Assembly (NCBI GenBank): GCA_029762575.1
Contig: JARVGL010000005.1
Location: forward strand, 1-47,692
Length of the DNA: 47,692 nucleotides
Direction: 5' to 3'
Source of the DNA: Thermoplasmatota archaeon
GTDB taxonomy: Archaea > Thermoplasmatota > E2 > DHVEG-1
The notes beneath the pieces are model-generated. The model made no database searches, had not been told where the DNA came from, and was given only the letters and a program-made list of their open reading frames with translations. The position numbers and the translations under genes were made by a program. The first letter of the stretch is position 1; each line of letters opens with the position of its first letter. Positions 1 to 13,475 of the stretch are shown in pieces.

Positions 1-174
1 CAAATATTCCCGTTGCATATCTTGCTTGGTACTAGGTTCATATCTTTTGAACACTTGTATCTTTCCTTCAAATGTCACTAAGCCAACGATATGTTTCTTG
101 CTCTTGAATTCACGTTGAACGATGGCGTCCTTATAATGCTCTGTGTTTCGTAGAAAATCCTGTAATGAGCTCAT
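1..174 (-). CDS. hypothetical protein, N-terminal part (truncated by window edge)
   Basis: Open frame from ATG at 174 to the window edge: MSSLQDFLRNTEHYKDAIVQREFKSKKHIVGLVTFEGKIQVFKRYEPSTKQDMQREYL... Confidence 0.5.
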   Translation of the reverse strand, partial: MSSLQDFLRNTEHYKDAIVQREFKSKKHIVGLVTFEGKIQVFKRYEPSTKQDMQREYL

Positions 175-213
175 AATATGATTACGATTGAATCGATTTA
201 TTCGAAAAAAGGA

Positions 214-879
214 TTATGGTGAAGGAAGTATTTCTATAGAGATGACGTTCTTTGTCCAAAGGCTTGATGATGTTATTGGTGTGTTCTCTTCAACAAAAGC
301 TATTCGAAATGGTCCGATATCTTCCTCAGGATCTATCTCAAAATAATATGATTCTTCTTCCATATATGCTAGGATCATTACAACAGCACTGGCATTCTCT
401 ATGATAGTTCCATTTTCATTATAGATGTCAACATTTCCCGCCATATCATCGATTGTATATTCTGTTGCAAAATCATCACTAGCGGTTACCTTTATCGAAT
501 AATTCGTAGGAAGACCATTTAATGATCCAAGAAGTGTTTGAATATCTATTCCAGTAAAATTGATGACTTCACTTAATGAAACGGTATCTGGAAGAAGTTT
601 TGTTTTAATATACTGTCCACTACCAGTATATTGTTCAAATGTCTCTAAGGTTAACAGATCATAGAGGATAACTTGGTCACCAAATACCAAAGAACAGGTC
701 ATATTCTTTTTTATTTCATCCATCTGATCAGTACTATCTATTGTTCCATCCGACCCTTGATCATTCTGAGTATCATCATTGTTTTCTACAGGTAGATTGA
801 CATAGATCAACGTACTTAAAGCAACGATAATGATTACAACCAAGGCAATAGTAACCATTAAGTTTTGTTTTTTTACCAT
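214..879 (-). CDS. membrane-anchored extracytoplasmic protein with a possible molybdopterin-oxidoreductase-like (SUOX-fold) domain
   Basis: ORF 214..903, internal start MVKKQNLMV preferred. N-terminal TM segment, then a pattern resembling Pfam oxidoreductase molybdopterin-binding domains (L..LL..., V.A.D.F...Y, GPFRIAF, W.K.V..IEI). Confidence 0.55.
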   Translation of the reverse strand: MVKKQNLMVTIALVVIIIVALSTLIYVNLPVENNDDTQNDQGSDGTIDSTDQMDEIKKNMTCSLVFGDQVILYDLLTLETFEQYTGSGQYIKTKLLPDTVSLSEVINFTGIDIQTLLGSLNGLPTNYSIKVTASDDFATEYTIDDMAGNVDIYNENGTIIENASAVVMILAYMEEESYYFEIDPEEDIGPFRIAFVEENTPITSSSLWTKNVISIEILPSP

Positions 880-958
880 GAGAACATCAACATAACTAAA
901 CAACTTATAAATCTACTTATATATGTAGAAGATTTGGTATGTTAAGGTTGGATACGAT

Positions 959-1396
959 ATGAATCAACCATATGTCATTGGTTTTTATGGATACTCAAAC
1001 TCTGGGAAAACAACACTAATTCTTAGATTGATTGAACAACTAAAAAAAGAAAAATTCGTCGTTGGTTCGATAAAACAGACGGATAAACCTCTAGGCATGG
1101 ATACACCAGAAAAAGATACGTGGAAACATAAAAAAGCAGGTGCCGACATCGTTGTATTTTCAAGCTCTTTAGAAAGCACTGTTCTCATACCTGAACCGAT
1201 GAAGATACAAGATGTAATAGAGATAATGAAAAATGTAAAGGACCTTGATATCATCCTTGTTGAAGGGGCTACTGATCCTTTGATCCCAAAGATACGCATT
1301 GGACTTAGAGAAGAACGGAAGAATACAGTCTATACCTATGATGGTGACTTTAATAAGCTTTTTAAGTATATCAAGCAAGAAATACACACGAGATGA
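959..1396 (+). CDS. mobB: molybdopterin-guanine dinucleotide biosynthesis protein B (MobB)
   Basis: Walker A GYSNSGKTTL near the N-terminus, VGSIKQTD, DTWKHKKAGAD and ILVEGATD are MobB hallmarks. Confidence 0.85.
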   Translation: MNQPYVIGFYGYSNSGKTTLILRLIEQLKKEKFVVGSIKQTDKPLGMDTPEKDTWKHKKAGADIVVFSSSLESTVLIPEPMKIQDVIEIMKNVKDLDIILVEGATDPLIPKIRIGLREERKNTVYTYDGDFNKLFKYIKQEIHTR

Positions 1397-1402
1397 GAGT
1401 AG

Positions 1403-1558
1403 ATGTCAGATATGATACTTAAAGTAAATGGAACGCAGGTGTTACTCACTGAGTTTCCTGAGGAATTCATTAAAAATACGCTTTGTGGGATGATTAGGAC
1501 TTTAAAAGGTGTGGAGACAATACACACTGTTGAATTACGTTTTTCAATAAACGAGTAG
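1403..1558 (+). CDS. small conserved-looking protein (51 aa)
   Basis: Open frame directly after mobB: MSDMILKVNGTQVLLTEFPEEFIKNTLCGMIRTLKGVETIHTVELRFSINE*. Confidence 0.55.
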   Translation: MSDMILKVNGTQVLLTEFPEEFIKNTLCGMIRTLKGVETIHTVELRFSINE

Positions 1559-1591
1559 GATCATTAAGGAAGTAGTCTACTAATTTGAGTT

Positions 1592-5517
<3,926 letters not shown>

Positions 5518-5518
<1 letters not shown>

Positions 5519-6210
5519 TACTTTCCATCTTCCTTTTTCGCTATAAAAACTATAACAGTCACCATCTCTCCGTCCTCAACATTGATCTTAGTTCTTAGAT
5601 AGTCCGGTGCTATGAACTCAAGTATCGATGAATAATGACCACGCAGAGGAAGGGTAAGAGCGCAAGGAACTTCGTTGATGGTTGCATGGAAACAGATGAC
5701 GCCACCAAAGGAACGGTGAGGGGTTTCAAAAGGGTCGATGATGATTCCTTCATATCTTTTTATCAATCGTATCTTATTTTTCTCAATTGGGTCAATTGAT
5801 ACATTAAAGGTACCTGGATAGGGTTTGAACCCAAGTTTCTCTTCAAATTGTCGAACATATCCTTCTTGTGAGGTATAATACGTTCCTTCTTTCATACCGG
5901 AAACCGTCTTTCCAGTAAAATAGATACGCTGGGGTAGATCAAATATATGTTTATAGTGTACATATTCATCTTTGAGGATATCTGATCCTTTTTCAGTGAT
6001 ATGGATCAATTGTTTTTTTATACCCATCTCTCTACCGATCAAATTCATTGAATCAAGTTCTAGAAGATATCGTGAAGCGGTCTGCTGGCTGATATGGATC
6101 TGATCTGAGAGTTCTGAAGAGGATAATTCCACCCGGTTGCTGATTGCTCCAAGCAACGCAAGTTCTTTAAGCATCTGGAGCAGATATGGTTTGATTCCTT
6201 GGTCTTGCAT
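5518..6210 (-). CDS. ribK: CTP-dependent riboflavin kinase with N-terminal winged HTH
   Basis: MarR-like HTH (SELSDQIHISQQTASRYLLEL) fused to archaeal RibK domain (GYVRQFEEKLGFKPYPGTFNV..., FGGVICFHATI). Confidence 0.88.
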
Positions 6211-6377
6211 TCTTCACCTACCCCTTTTATATCTCATCTGATAAGGTCCATTGATGATGGACATTGAGAACAATGGTCACACCCTGAAATGGTAGAGGTC
6301 ATAAAAAATCTTTTGAATATATGATCATTACCTACCAACATATTAATCTACTACTGTTTCTTATCTGGTCTATTACA

Positions 6378-7370
6378 ATGTTCAATAATGTCCCTGTCAT
6401 TGATTCAGCGGATGAGATCCTTGATCGCTGTTTCAAAAAGGCTAGTAAGAAAGTGATTGCTGATCGCGATGCATTCTATCGAAAGAAGAAAACAGTGATA
6501 GCTCGGACGGAGTCATTCGGTACGACTCTCTCAGGTATTCTGGAATCTTATGTGAAGACGTTTCCCTCCATCGATAATCTTCCCATGTTCTATCAAGAAT
6601 TGATCCGCATCAAGATCAATACTGACACCCTTAAACATTCTCTAGGGGCTGTTCATTGGGCTCAACAGACAAGTCAACAGATACTCGCGGCTCAGCTGAA
6701 ACAGTTGAAACGTATGAGGCAGATTGATCCCTTGCTTGCAAAACAAAAAGAGATATATGGGAGGATCTCTAGTATTGTGAAACAGGTTGATTCTCATCTA
6801 AAGATACTTTCTGATGCACGATCAATGTTTAAGACATTTCCTGATATCTTGGATGTTCCTACGATCGTGATCGCTGGGTATCCTAATGTGGGGAAATCAT
6901 CTTTATTGAAACGCCTTTCAAAGGCTAAACCTATGATCGCTCAGTATCCTTTCACCACTAAAGAGATATCTGTGGGTCATCTTTCCAGAAAAAAAGGATT
7001 TCATCTGCAAACATTCCAACTTCTTGATACCCCTGGCCTTTTAGATCGGCCGATGGAAAAACGTAATACAATCGAGCAGCTAGCGATAGCTGCGCTGGAA
7101 CATCTCGCAGAGATAATCATCTTTCTCTTTGATCCAACAGAGACCTGCGGATATATGCTGACAGATCAAAAGCAACTTCTAGTTCAGATGAAGGAATTAT
7201 TCGTGCATGCTACCTTTATTCTTGTTGAGAATAAACATGATATCACGTCTTCATCGACAGATTTTTTTAAGATATCCTGTAAGACTGGAGAGGGAATAGA
7301 AGAATTAAAGGATCATCTTTTTACCTTGTATCCTCATGATACGGCAAAAGATACTTCACTACTAGAGTGA
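6378..7370 (+). CDS. NOG1-family GTPase
   Basis: GYPNVGKSSLLKRLS, DTPGLLDRP and the NOG1 N-terminal helical region; start set at MFNNVPVIDSADEIL inside ORF 6321..7370. Confidence 0.88.
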   Translation: MFNNVPVIDSADEILDRCFKKASKKVIADRDAFYRKKKTVIARTESFGTTLSGILESYVKTFPSIDNLPMFYQELIRIKINTDTLKHSLGAVHWAQQTSQQILAAQLKQLKRMRQIDPLLAKQKEIYGRISSIVKQVDSHLKILSDARSMFKTFPDILDVPTIVIAGYPNVGKSSLLKRLSKAKPMIAQYPFTTKEISVGHLSRKKGFHLQTFQLLDTPGLLDRPMEKRNTIEQLAIAALEHLAEIIIFLFDPTETCGYMLTDQKQLLVQMKELFVHATFILVENKHDITSSSTDFFKISCKTGEGIEELKDHLFTLYPHDTAKDTSLLE

Positions 7371-10300
7371 TGATCTCTTCCGATATTTCTTAAAGATCAA
7401 TGCTGAGAATACAAATAATACAAATAGCAGGATGATGAAGACCAGAAGCTCTAAGAGGGGGAATATGGTGAGATGAACGGTTTTCACAGTGGAGATGTGT
7501 TGTTGACCTTGGGTATCATAGGCTACGACATAGAAACTGTAATATCCTGTTCCTTGGTCAGGGATGAACTTCCAAGTTGATGAACCATTTGTAAGGTTCT
7601 TCCCATATTGTGAGAATGTTTGTCCCACAGTCTCATTTGGTGAATAACTATACCAGAGTTGAAGTAAGGAAACCTGACTTTCATTGATAGTTACCTGTAT
7701 GGTATATTCGTTGTTCCAGCTCCAACCATCGAAATCGGAAAGGTCCGGATCATAAATAGTAGTGTTCTGCAAGTTCTTTACAAGTGTTAATGCTTGGCTA
7801 CTAGAAGGTGTTTCATAGATGTTTCCTAGTACATCGATGACCTTAAAGTAGATGTAATATTGTTCATCCTCTATCATGGTGTTCCATTGTGAGAGGGTGA
7901 GATTCCAAGTTGGAGTATACGTTTGAACGTTCAGATCTTCAGTGTTCAATGGTGTCCATTCATTGATGCCTTCGAAGTTCATACGGTACAAGACCTGTTT
8001 TAAACGATAGTCATCCTTGAAGATGACATCATCAAAGACCGGTATCTCATCTGTTGTGAACTCATAGAGGGTTACAAAGGTTGGTTTAGATGGCGGGTTT
8101 GGATCAAAGACGAAAAGCACTTCACCAGTTGATGGAAACGACTGTTCATTTCCTGCTTTATCCGTTGCAATTGTACAGAGTTCGTATTCTCCTCCTTTAT
8201 CAGATCCGATAGTAAAAGACCATTGATATGGTTCAGTAGACTCTTTGCCAAACAGTGACCATTGGGTAGCTGTGGTCATTCTATAATAGAGTGACACGTC
8301 TTTAACTCCACTACCAGTATCTGATGCAGATGCTTTGATTACAACGGGGCTTGTATTGCAGAAGGTTGGAATCTCATTACTATTTGTAATATTTGATGTG
8401 GGTTTGATGTTGTCGAGGCTCAAGTTGAACCAAATTGATGTATTTTGGTTACCAGCCATGTCCTTTATTGAGAACCGTATCCTATGGATATCTGTGATAG
8501 TGTCACTAAAGCTTAATGATGCAATGTTAGCGGTGATGGTCACATTCACTTTGGTACCATTTGTACCACTACATTGTGCTTTAAAAGTATCTGTTTTTGT
8601 CCCTGATTGATCAGTATATTGGATGGTGAAATTGGCTGATGAAACATCGATGCCGGTAATATTATTCTCTATGCCGATATCCTTAGCAAGTATCGTACAG
8701 GTTGGTTTAGGTGAGATGATATAGAGGGAGGATGGTTGGAATGAGGATTCATAGAAGATAGGTGGTGCGGTATCTGGATAGATGACGCCCGGAAATGAGA
8801 ACCATTTGGAGAAGCTTTCATATCCTTCGATATCTTTTATTGAGAATTTGATGTATTCATATCGGATGAGATTTTTGATTGATGTCTGATTAGAAAGATT
8901 CACATGGATGGTTTCTTTAAGCTTTGATCCATTCGTTCCTGTGCAATCTGCATACAACCAATCGCTTATTTGTTGGCCTGATGTGTTCTCATATTGGAGT
9001 TTGAATCGAGCTGAAGTATTCCATATCCCATGTTCGGTATTTTGGATCTGGATACTACAATTGGTTGGAGGATTACCTGGAGCATTAAACGTATTTTCAA
9101 AGAATGTGGTCTCAGTTATTTCACCATTGATGCGGTAAGAGACTGACCATTCATGTAGGATTGCTTTCCCGTTGGTATTGGAATGGAACAATGCCTTTAG
9201 TCGAATTGTTTTATGGTTTTTCATGGTAGATGGCGGAAGGAGGGCACCATCTTCAACCTCTCCGATGAGAACATTATTTGATGCATCTAGGATGCTGAAT
9301 TTAATGTGTCCGTTCTCTGTCTCAGTTCCTGCAAAGAATCTATTCCAGATGTAACTATCGTTATCGGTTGGAAGGGTGATTGGTTGGGAGATGATACTTC
9401 CGGTGATCTGTGTACCATCTGGAAGTCGAGGTTTTCCGATAGCTTGGAGCATGCCGTTCTCTGAGATCATGAATGCTAATCCATCGACAATGATTGGTGA
9501 TGATATAACTGGTGATCGTGATATGGATTGCATTGTAAAGAGAATAGAACCATCTGATGCCCTGATTGCTTTAAGATCTCCATCAGGGGTACCAATGAAT
9601 ACCATTCCATCAGCATATGCAGGGGATGATACCAGATGATTGTTTGATAAAAGACCTTTTTTGTATACTTGTGTTTCCCATCTCTGGTCACCAGTGAGAT
9701 GGTCAAATGCATATAGATAGCCATCTGGTGAAGCAACAAAGACCCGGTCATCAGCTACCGCCGGTGTATTATATCCAGCATAACTATATTTATCCGGTAT
9801 CATATCGCCAACTGTATGGTTCCATAAAATAGTTGCATCAGTGATTCGTAATGCAACGATCTTTGTATATGCTGTGAATGGTGTTTGTGTTGGTGTCTTT
9901 GAGATCATATACACAATATTATCGTAAACAACAGGTGAGGCATACCCAATAGGTCCGATATCCTTTTCCCATATTTTCTTTCCATTTGTATCTACTGCAA
10001 AGATGCTTGATCCTTTAAGATTCTCACAACCAACGATGATTGTTGTATCGGTCACAGCAGGTGAGGAGAAGCTTCCGGCAGGAAGATCAAAAGTCCATAC
10101 TTTGCTTCCTGTATCTGTAAGACAGATAAGTTTATTGTTGCCTCTTGAAAAATTGAACATGCTCCATAGCGAGTTCCATATAGAGGTATCACCACTCCAG
10201 GTGGAGAGGTATATATTATTGTTTTTAATAATGGGGGATGATTCGTAACAGATAGCTGGATTTTCGCTGTCAGTGGTTTTATAATTAAAGGTCCATGCGA

Positions 10301-11876
10301 TGTTGAGGGTTTTTGTATCAAAACCATAGACGACGTTTTCCACATCTCCCTTAGATGAAGAGGATGCTGTTGCAGCAACAATCGTGTTCTTGCTTGTTAT
10401 CGCAGGTGATGTTTTTATCTCGTAATTTAAAGTGGGGGTATCTCTAAGTTTGATGTTTGGTTTGGTTGATCCTAGTTGTTGAAGGGCATTGTATGCTATG
10501 ATCTTGTCTCCTTCATTTGAAGCGATATAAAGCATACCTCCATGAAAGATAGGGTTACGCTGGGTTCCTCCTACCTTATCGATGGTATACCATGCTAATT
10601 GTTGATCGGATTGATCAGGACCTAACCCAGGGGTTTCTCTTGTATTACTAGGGTTTTGTCCGAACATTGGCCAGTTGTTAATAGATGGTAATACACTGAC
10701 CGTTCCATCTTCGATTAGTACGTTTTGAATGTCATCTTTGTTTACTCGAAGATTTGATGTAAATGTATCCTTCCAGATGTTTGGTGTGGTCTGCCAACTG
10801 AAGCCCCAACCGTATAGTTCTGGTGAAATGGATAGATCGCTAGTGCTAAAATTCGCCTGTATTGATATATTATAGGTGATTGGGATTGAATTAAGATTGA
10901 TTGGTCCTTTTGTGAATCCTTGTATGTTTCCTGTGAGGTTCTTATTATCGATCAGATGGTTTGTTCCATTTGCATCTTCGTAGCATATGTGATATAGTAT
11001 ATCTGTTTGAGGCGGTGTGTAGTCTTCCCATGAGGCATAGCCCCACTGTGAAATGTTGTTAGGATCTATTGTTGGCGATCTGACAAATCCATCTGTTGCG
11101 TATCCTTCACCTTGGACCATGATGTTGATGAAATCGGTAAAAAGTGTGCATTTGTTACCAAATTTTGGAGTGAGTACCACACAGACATCAACATATCCAG
11201 TGCTTTGGATGGGTAATTTGTTTGAAAAGGTGAACATTAGTGAGAACGTTGTTTGATTATCAGATCGTGACGCTGCCTTCTCCCAGTATCCATATCCTCC
11301 GATAAGTTCCCGCCAGACGTAGATACTGAGATCCTGGGAATTCTCCACTTTTCCATACCATGAGACCTTCATATAGGTTGTTGTGTTGATATCTTGAGTG
11401 ATCTTGAAACGGAAATGGTGCATACGTTTCAGTGGTGACGATTCAGAGAATCCTTCTAGGGGGAAGTAAGTATCATCAAGACTACCTACGAGACCATATT
11501 CAGTAGGATTCGTTACCTCCGTTTCATATTTTTTAATATAATTTTCGAGAGCCATTACAGGGAAGAATATGAGGCTATCATAATAGTACATCCTGTTGTT
11601 AGATGCAATGGTCCAGCTTGAGAAATTGTAGTTGTTCGATGTTGAACCGTCGGGATCCAATATGACCTTGTTCTCGTTCTGTGGTTTTTTACAATGAGAA
11701 AACGTTGTATCGGGCGTGGGAAACGTTTCTGTATAATAGATGCCATCGTTCTGATCGATATCGTTTAATTGGAGGGTCTGCTGATCAGCGATGCTATAAT
11801 GTATTGATAGATTTGTAAAAAGAAAAAGCATAATCGTTAATACAGTCATTTTTTTTGATGACTGAGTAAGATTCAT
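7362..11876 (-). CDS. very large surface protein with PQQ-like beta-propeller repeats, Ig-like domains and a C-terminal TM anchor
   Basis: 1504 aa; signal sequence, repeated PAVADDRVFVASPDGYLYAFDHLTGDQRW-type PQQ repeats, C-terminal LLELLVFIILLFVLFVFSALIFKKYRKR. Confidence 0.85.
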   Translation of the reverse strand: MNLTQSSKKMTVLTIMLFLFTNLSIHYSIADQQTLQLNDIDQNDGIYYTETFPTPDTTFSHCKKPQNENKVILDPDGSTSNNYNFSSWTIASNNRMYYYDSLIFFPVMALENYIKKYETEVTNPTEYGLVGSLDDTYFPLEGFSESSPLKRMHHFRFKITQDINTTTYMKVSWYGKVENSQDLSIYVWRELIGGYGYWEKAASRSDNQTTFSLMFTFSNKLPIQSTGYVDVCVVLTPKFGNKCTLFTDFINIMVQGEGYATDGFVRSPTIDPNNISQWGYASWEDYTPPQTDILYHICYEDANGTNHLIDNKNLTGNIQGFTKGPINLNSIPITYNISIQANFSTSDLSISPELYGWGFSWQTTPNIWKDTFTSNLRVNKDDIQNVLIEDGTVSVLPSINNWPMFGQNPSNTRETPGLGPDQSDQQLAWYTIDKVGGTQRNPIFHGGMLYIASNEGDKIIAYNALQQLGSTKPNIKLRDTPTLNYEIKTSPAITSKNTIVAATASSSSKGDVENVVYGFDTKTLNIAWTFNYKTTDSENPAICYESSPIIKNNNIYLSTWSGDTSIWNSLWSMFNFSRGNNKLICLTDTGSKVWTFDLPAGSFSSPAVTDTTIIVGCENLKGSSIFAVDTNGKKIWEKDIGPIGYASPVVYDNIVYMISKTPTQTPFTAYTKIVALRITDATILWNHTVGDMIPDKYSYAGYNTPAVADDRVFVASPDGYLYAFDHLTGDQRWETQVYKKGLLSNNHLVSSPAYADGMVFIGTPDGDLKAIRASDGSILFTMQSISRSPVISSPIIVDGLAFMISENGMLQAIGKPRLPDGTQITGSIISQPITLPTDNDSYIWNRFFAGTETENGHIKFSILDASNNVLIGEVEDGALLPPSTMKNHKTIRLKALFHSNTNGKAILHEWSVSYRINGEITETTFFENTFNAPGNPPTNCSIQIQNTEHGIWNTSARFKLQYENTSGQQISDWLYADCTGTNGSKLKETIHVNLSNQTSIKNLIRYEYIKFSIKDIEGYESFSKWFSFPGVIYPDTAPPIFYESSFQPSSLYIISPKPTCTILAKDIGIENNITGIDVSSANFTIQYTDQSGTKTDTFKAQCSGTNGTKVNVTITANIASLSFSDTITDIHRIRFSIKDMAGNQNTSIWFNLSLDNIKPTSNITNSNEIPTFCNTSPVVIKASASDTGSGVKDVSLYYRMTTATQWSLFGKESTEPYQWSFTIGSDKGGEYELCTIATDKAGNEQSFPSTGEVLFVFDPNPPSKPTFVTLYEFTTDEIPVFDDVIFKDDYRLKQVLYRMNFEGINEWTPLNTEDLNVQTYTPTWNLTLSQWNTMIEDEQYYIYFKVIDVLGNIYETPSSSQALTLVKNLQNTTIYDPDLSDFDGWSWNNEYTIQVTINESQVSLLQLWYSYSPNETVGQTFSQYGKNLTNGSSTWKFIPDQGTGYYSFYVVAYDTQGQQHISTVKTVHLTIFPLLELLVFIILLFVLFVFSALIFKKYRKRSSL

Positions 11877-11889
11877 TTATTTCTCACCT

Positions 11890-11930
11890 TTTATATTTTT
11901 AATATAATATATATTTTATACTTAAATATT
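11890..11930 (-). promoter_or_regulatory. AT-rich promoter region upstream of the giant surface-protein gene
   Basis: On the minus strand: CCAAAAATATTTAAGTATAAAATATATATTATATTAAAAATATAAAAGG; contains TATA-like TATAAAATATA. Confidence 0.45.
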
Positions 11931-12106
11931 TTTGGTCCTATCTATGGAATCATTACGTTTTCTGCATAACACCAGCTGAGATAACTCCATACTATAGGTA
12001 CAGCAACGGTACATCACCAAGCTCTCCTCTCTATTTATTTTGTTATCATGTTTAACCTTTATAAATGTAGTCACAATTTTTTTTACGATTGTATCGTTGT
12101 GAAATA

Positions 12107-13444
12107 TTACTTTATGATTAGTTGAATGTCCATGACATTGGTCCCCGTTGGCCCCGTATCTAAAACGTCATGTAACGCCTTAAAGAACGTATATGAATCA
12201 TTTTCATTAAGATATTTCGTATGGTCCATCTGTAGTTCCGTTGATCTTAGGAGACTATATCTATCAGCGATGGCGCCTGCTGCAGGGCTCATACCGTCCA
12301 CCCCATCCGTTGCAAAAGAGACAAACACATGATCGGTCCCTTGGATTTGTTCGACAACACTTAAAACCATCTCCTGATTTCTCCCACCCTGCCCGTTCCC
12401 AAGGACGGATACTGTTGTTTCTCCTCCAGCAATACAAAGATCAATATCTTGATGTTGGAACAATTCCCTTGCTCTTTGTTCCAAATCCCGTCCGATATCC
12501 TTTGCCTCACCAACAAGTGAAGTGGAAAGAAGAAAAGGCCTATATCCAAGCTCTCTAGCTTTATTCAACGCGCTCTCACACGCAATGACATTATTTGCAA
12601 CTATGACGTTATGGCTTTTTGAGACCCGCTTGTCATCTTTAGATGGTGTTTCAGGAATCATTCCTTGCTGTCCCTGTATGAGTACAGTTCTTACAGTTGA
12701 AGGGATGGCTTGCCATAGAGTATATTGTTTTAAAATGGATATCGTATCATCAAAAGTGGTATCATCTCCACAGGTGGGGCCGGAGGCTATGAACTCTAGA
12801 GGGTCGTTGACCACGTCTGATATGATAAATGAGACAACGGTGCACGTTACATTTTTAATAAGATTTCCACCTTTCACATGGGAAAGATGCTTGCGGATGG
12901 TATTTATCTCTGAAATCGTTGCCCCTGATCGAAGGAGAAGTTGCGTTGTTTGTTGCATATCTTTCAAAGGGACACGGGGATGACATAATAATGAAGAACC
13001 ACCACCAGATATCAAAACGATAAGAAGATCATTAGGGGTACAATCTGCAATGATCTGTTCTATCATCTCAGTACCACGTATGCTATTTTCATCTGGAAGG
13101 GGATGTCCGCCGGTGATGGTTTGAACCAAAGGATGATGTACTTTCTTTGAGACATCATTAGTAATGACGACACCTCGTTTAATTGGTATTCTATCACAGA
13201 TTGATTGCGCCATTTCCACACTAGCTTTCCCAAATCCCACCAAAAAAACATGAGCGAATGAGAAAGGATTTAGTGTACAACTATCTAGAACGATTTCTTC
13301 ATTTCTGAAGCGTGTTGAAAGTACCGTATACGGGCCAACTGATTCAACGGCAGAAGAGAGTATCTTTAAAATATCACTTCTCTTCTTTCTTAAAGATTCA
13401 GTGCGTCCATTCTCAATTAACTCGTCCTTATTTTTAAAGAGCAT
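12107..13444 (-). CDS. glycerate 2-kinase, MOFRL/GckA family
   Basis: LISGGGSSLLCHP, GGHPLPDENS, NTIRKHLSHVKGG, CIAGGETTVSVLGNGQGGRNQEMVLS, FATDGVDG. Confidence 0.92.
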   Translation of the reverse strand: MLFKNKDELIENGRTESLRKKRSDILKILSSAVESVGPYTVLSTRFRNEEIVLDSCTLNPFSFAHVFLVGFGKASVEMAQSICDRIPIKRGVVITNDVSKKVHHPLVQTITGGHPLPDENSIRGTEMIEQIIADCTPNDLLIVLISGGGSSLLCHPRVPLKDMQQTTQLLLRSGATISEINTIRKHLSHVKGGNLIKNVTCTVVSFIISDVVNDPLEFIASGPTCGDDTTFDDTISILKQYTLWQAIPSTVRTVLIQGQQGMIPETPSKDDKRVSKSHNVIVANNVIACESALNKARELGYRPFLLSTSLVGEAKDIGRDLEQRARELFQHQDIDLCIAGGETTVSVLGNGQGGRNQEMVLSVVEQIQGTDHVFVSFATDGVDGMSPAAGAIADRYSLLRSTELQMDHTKYLNENDSYTFFKALHDVLDTGPTGTNVMDIQLIIK

Positions 13445-13475
13445 ATCACAGGTTCCATATGTAAAATACTATAAG

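Noticed and set aside
12522-12983. 153-aa ORF antisense to glycerate kinase
   Set aside because: Composition and position fit a shadow ORF; the opposite strand carries clear glycerate kinase motifs.
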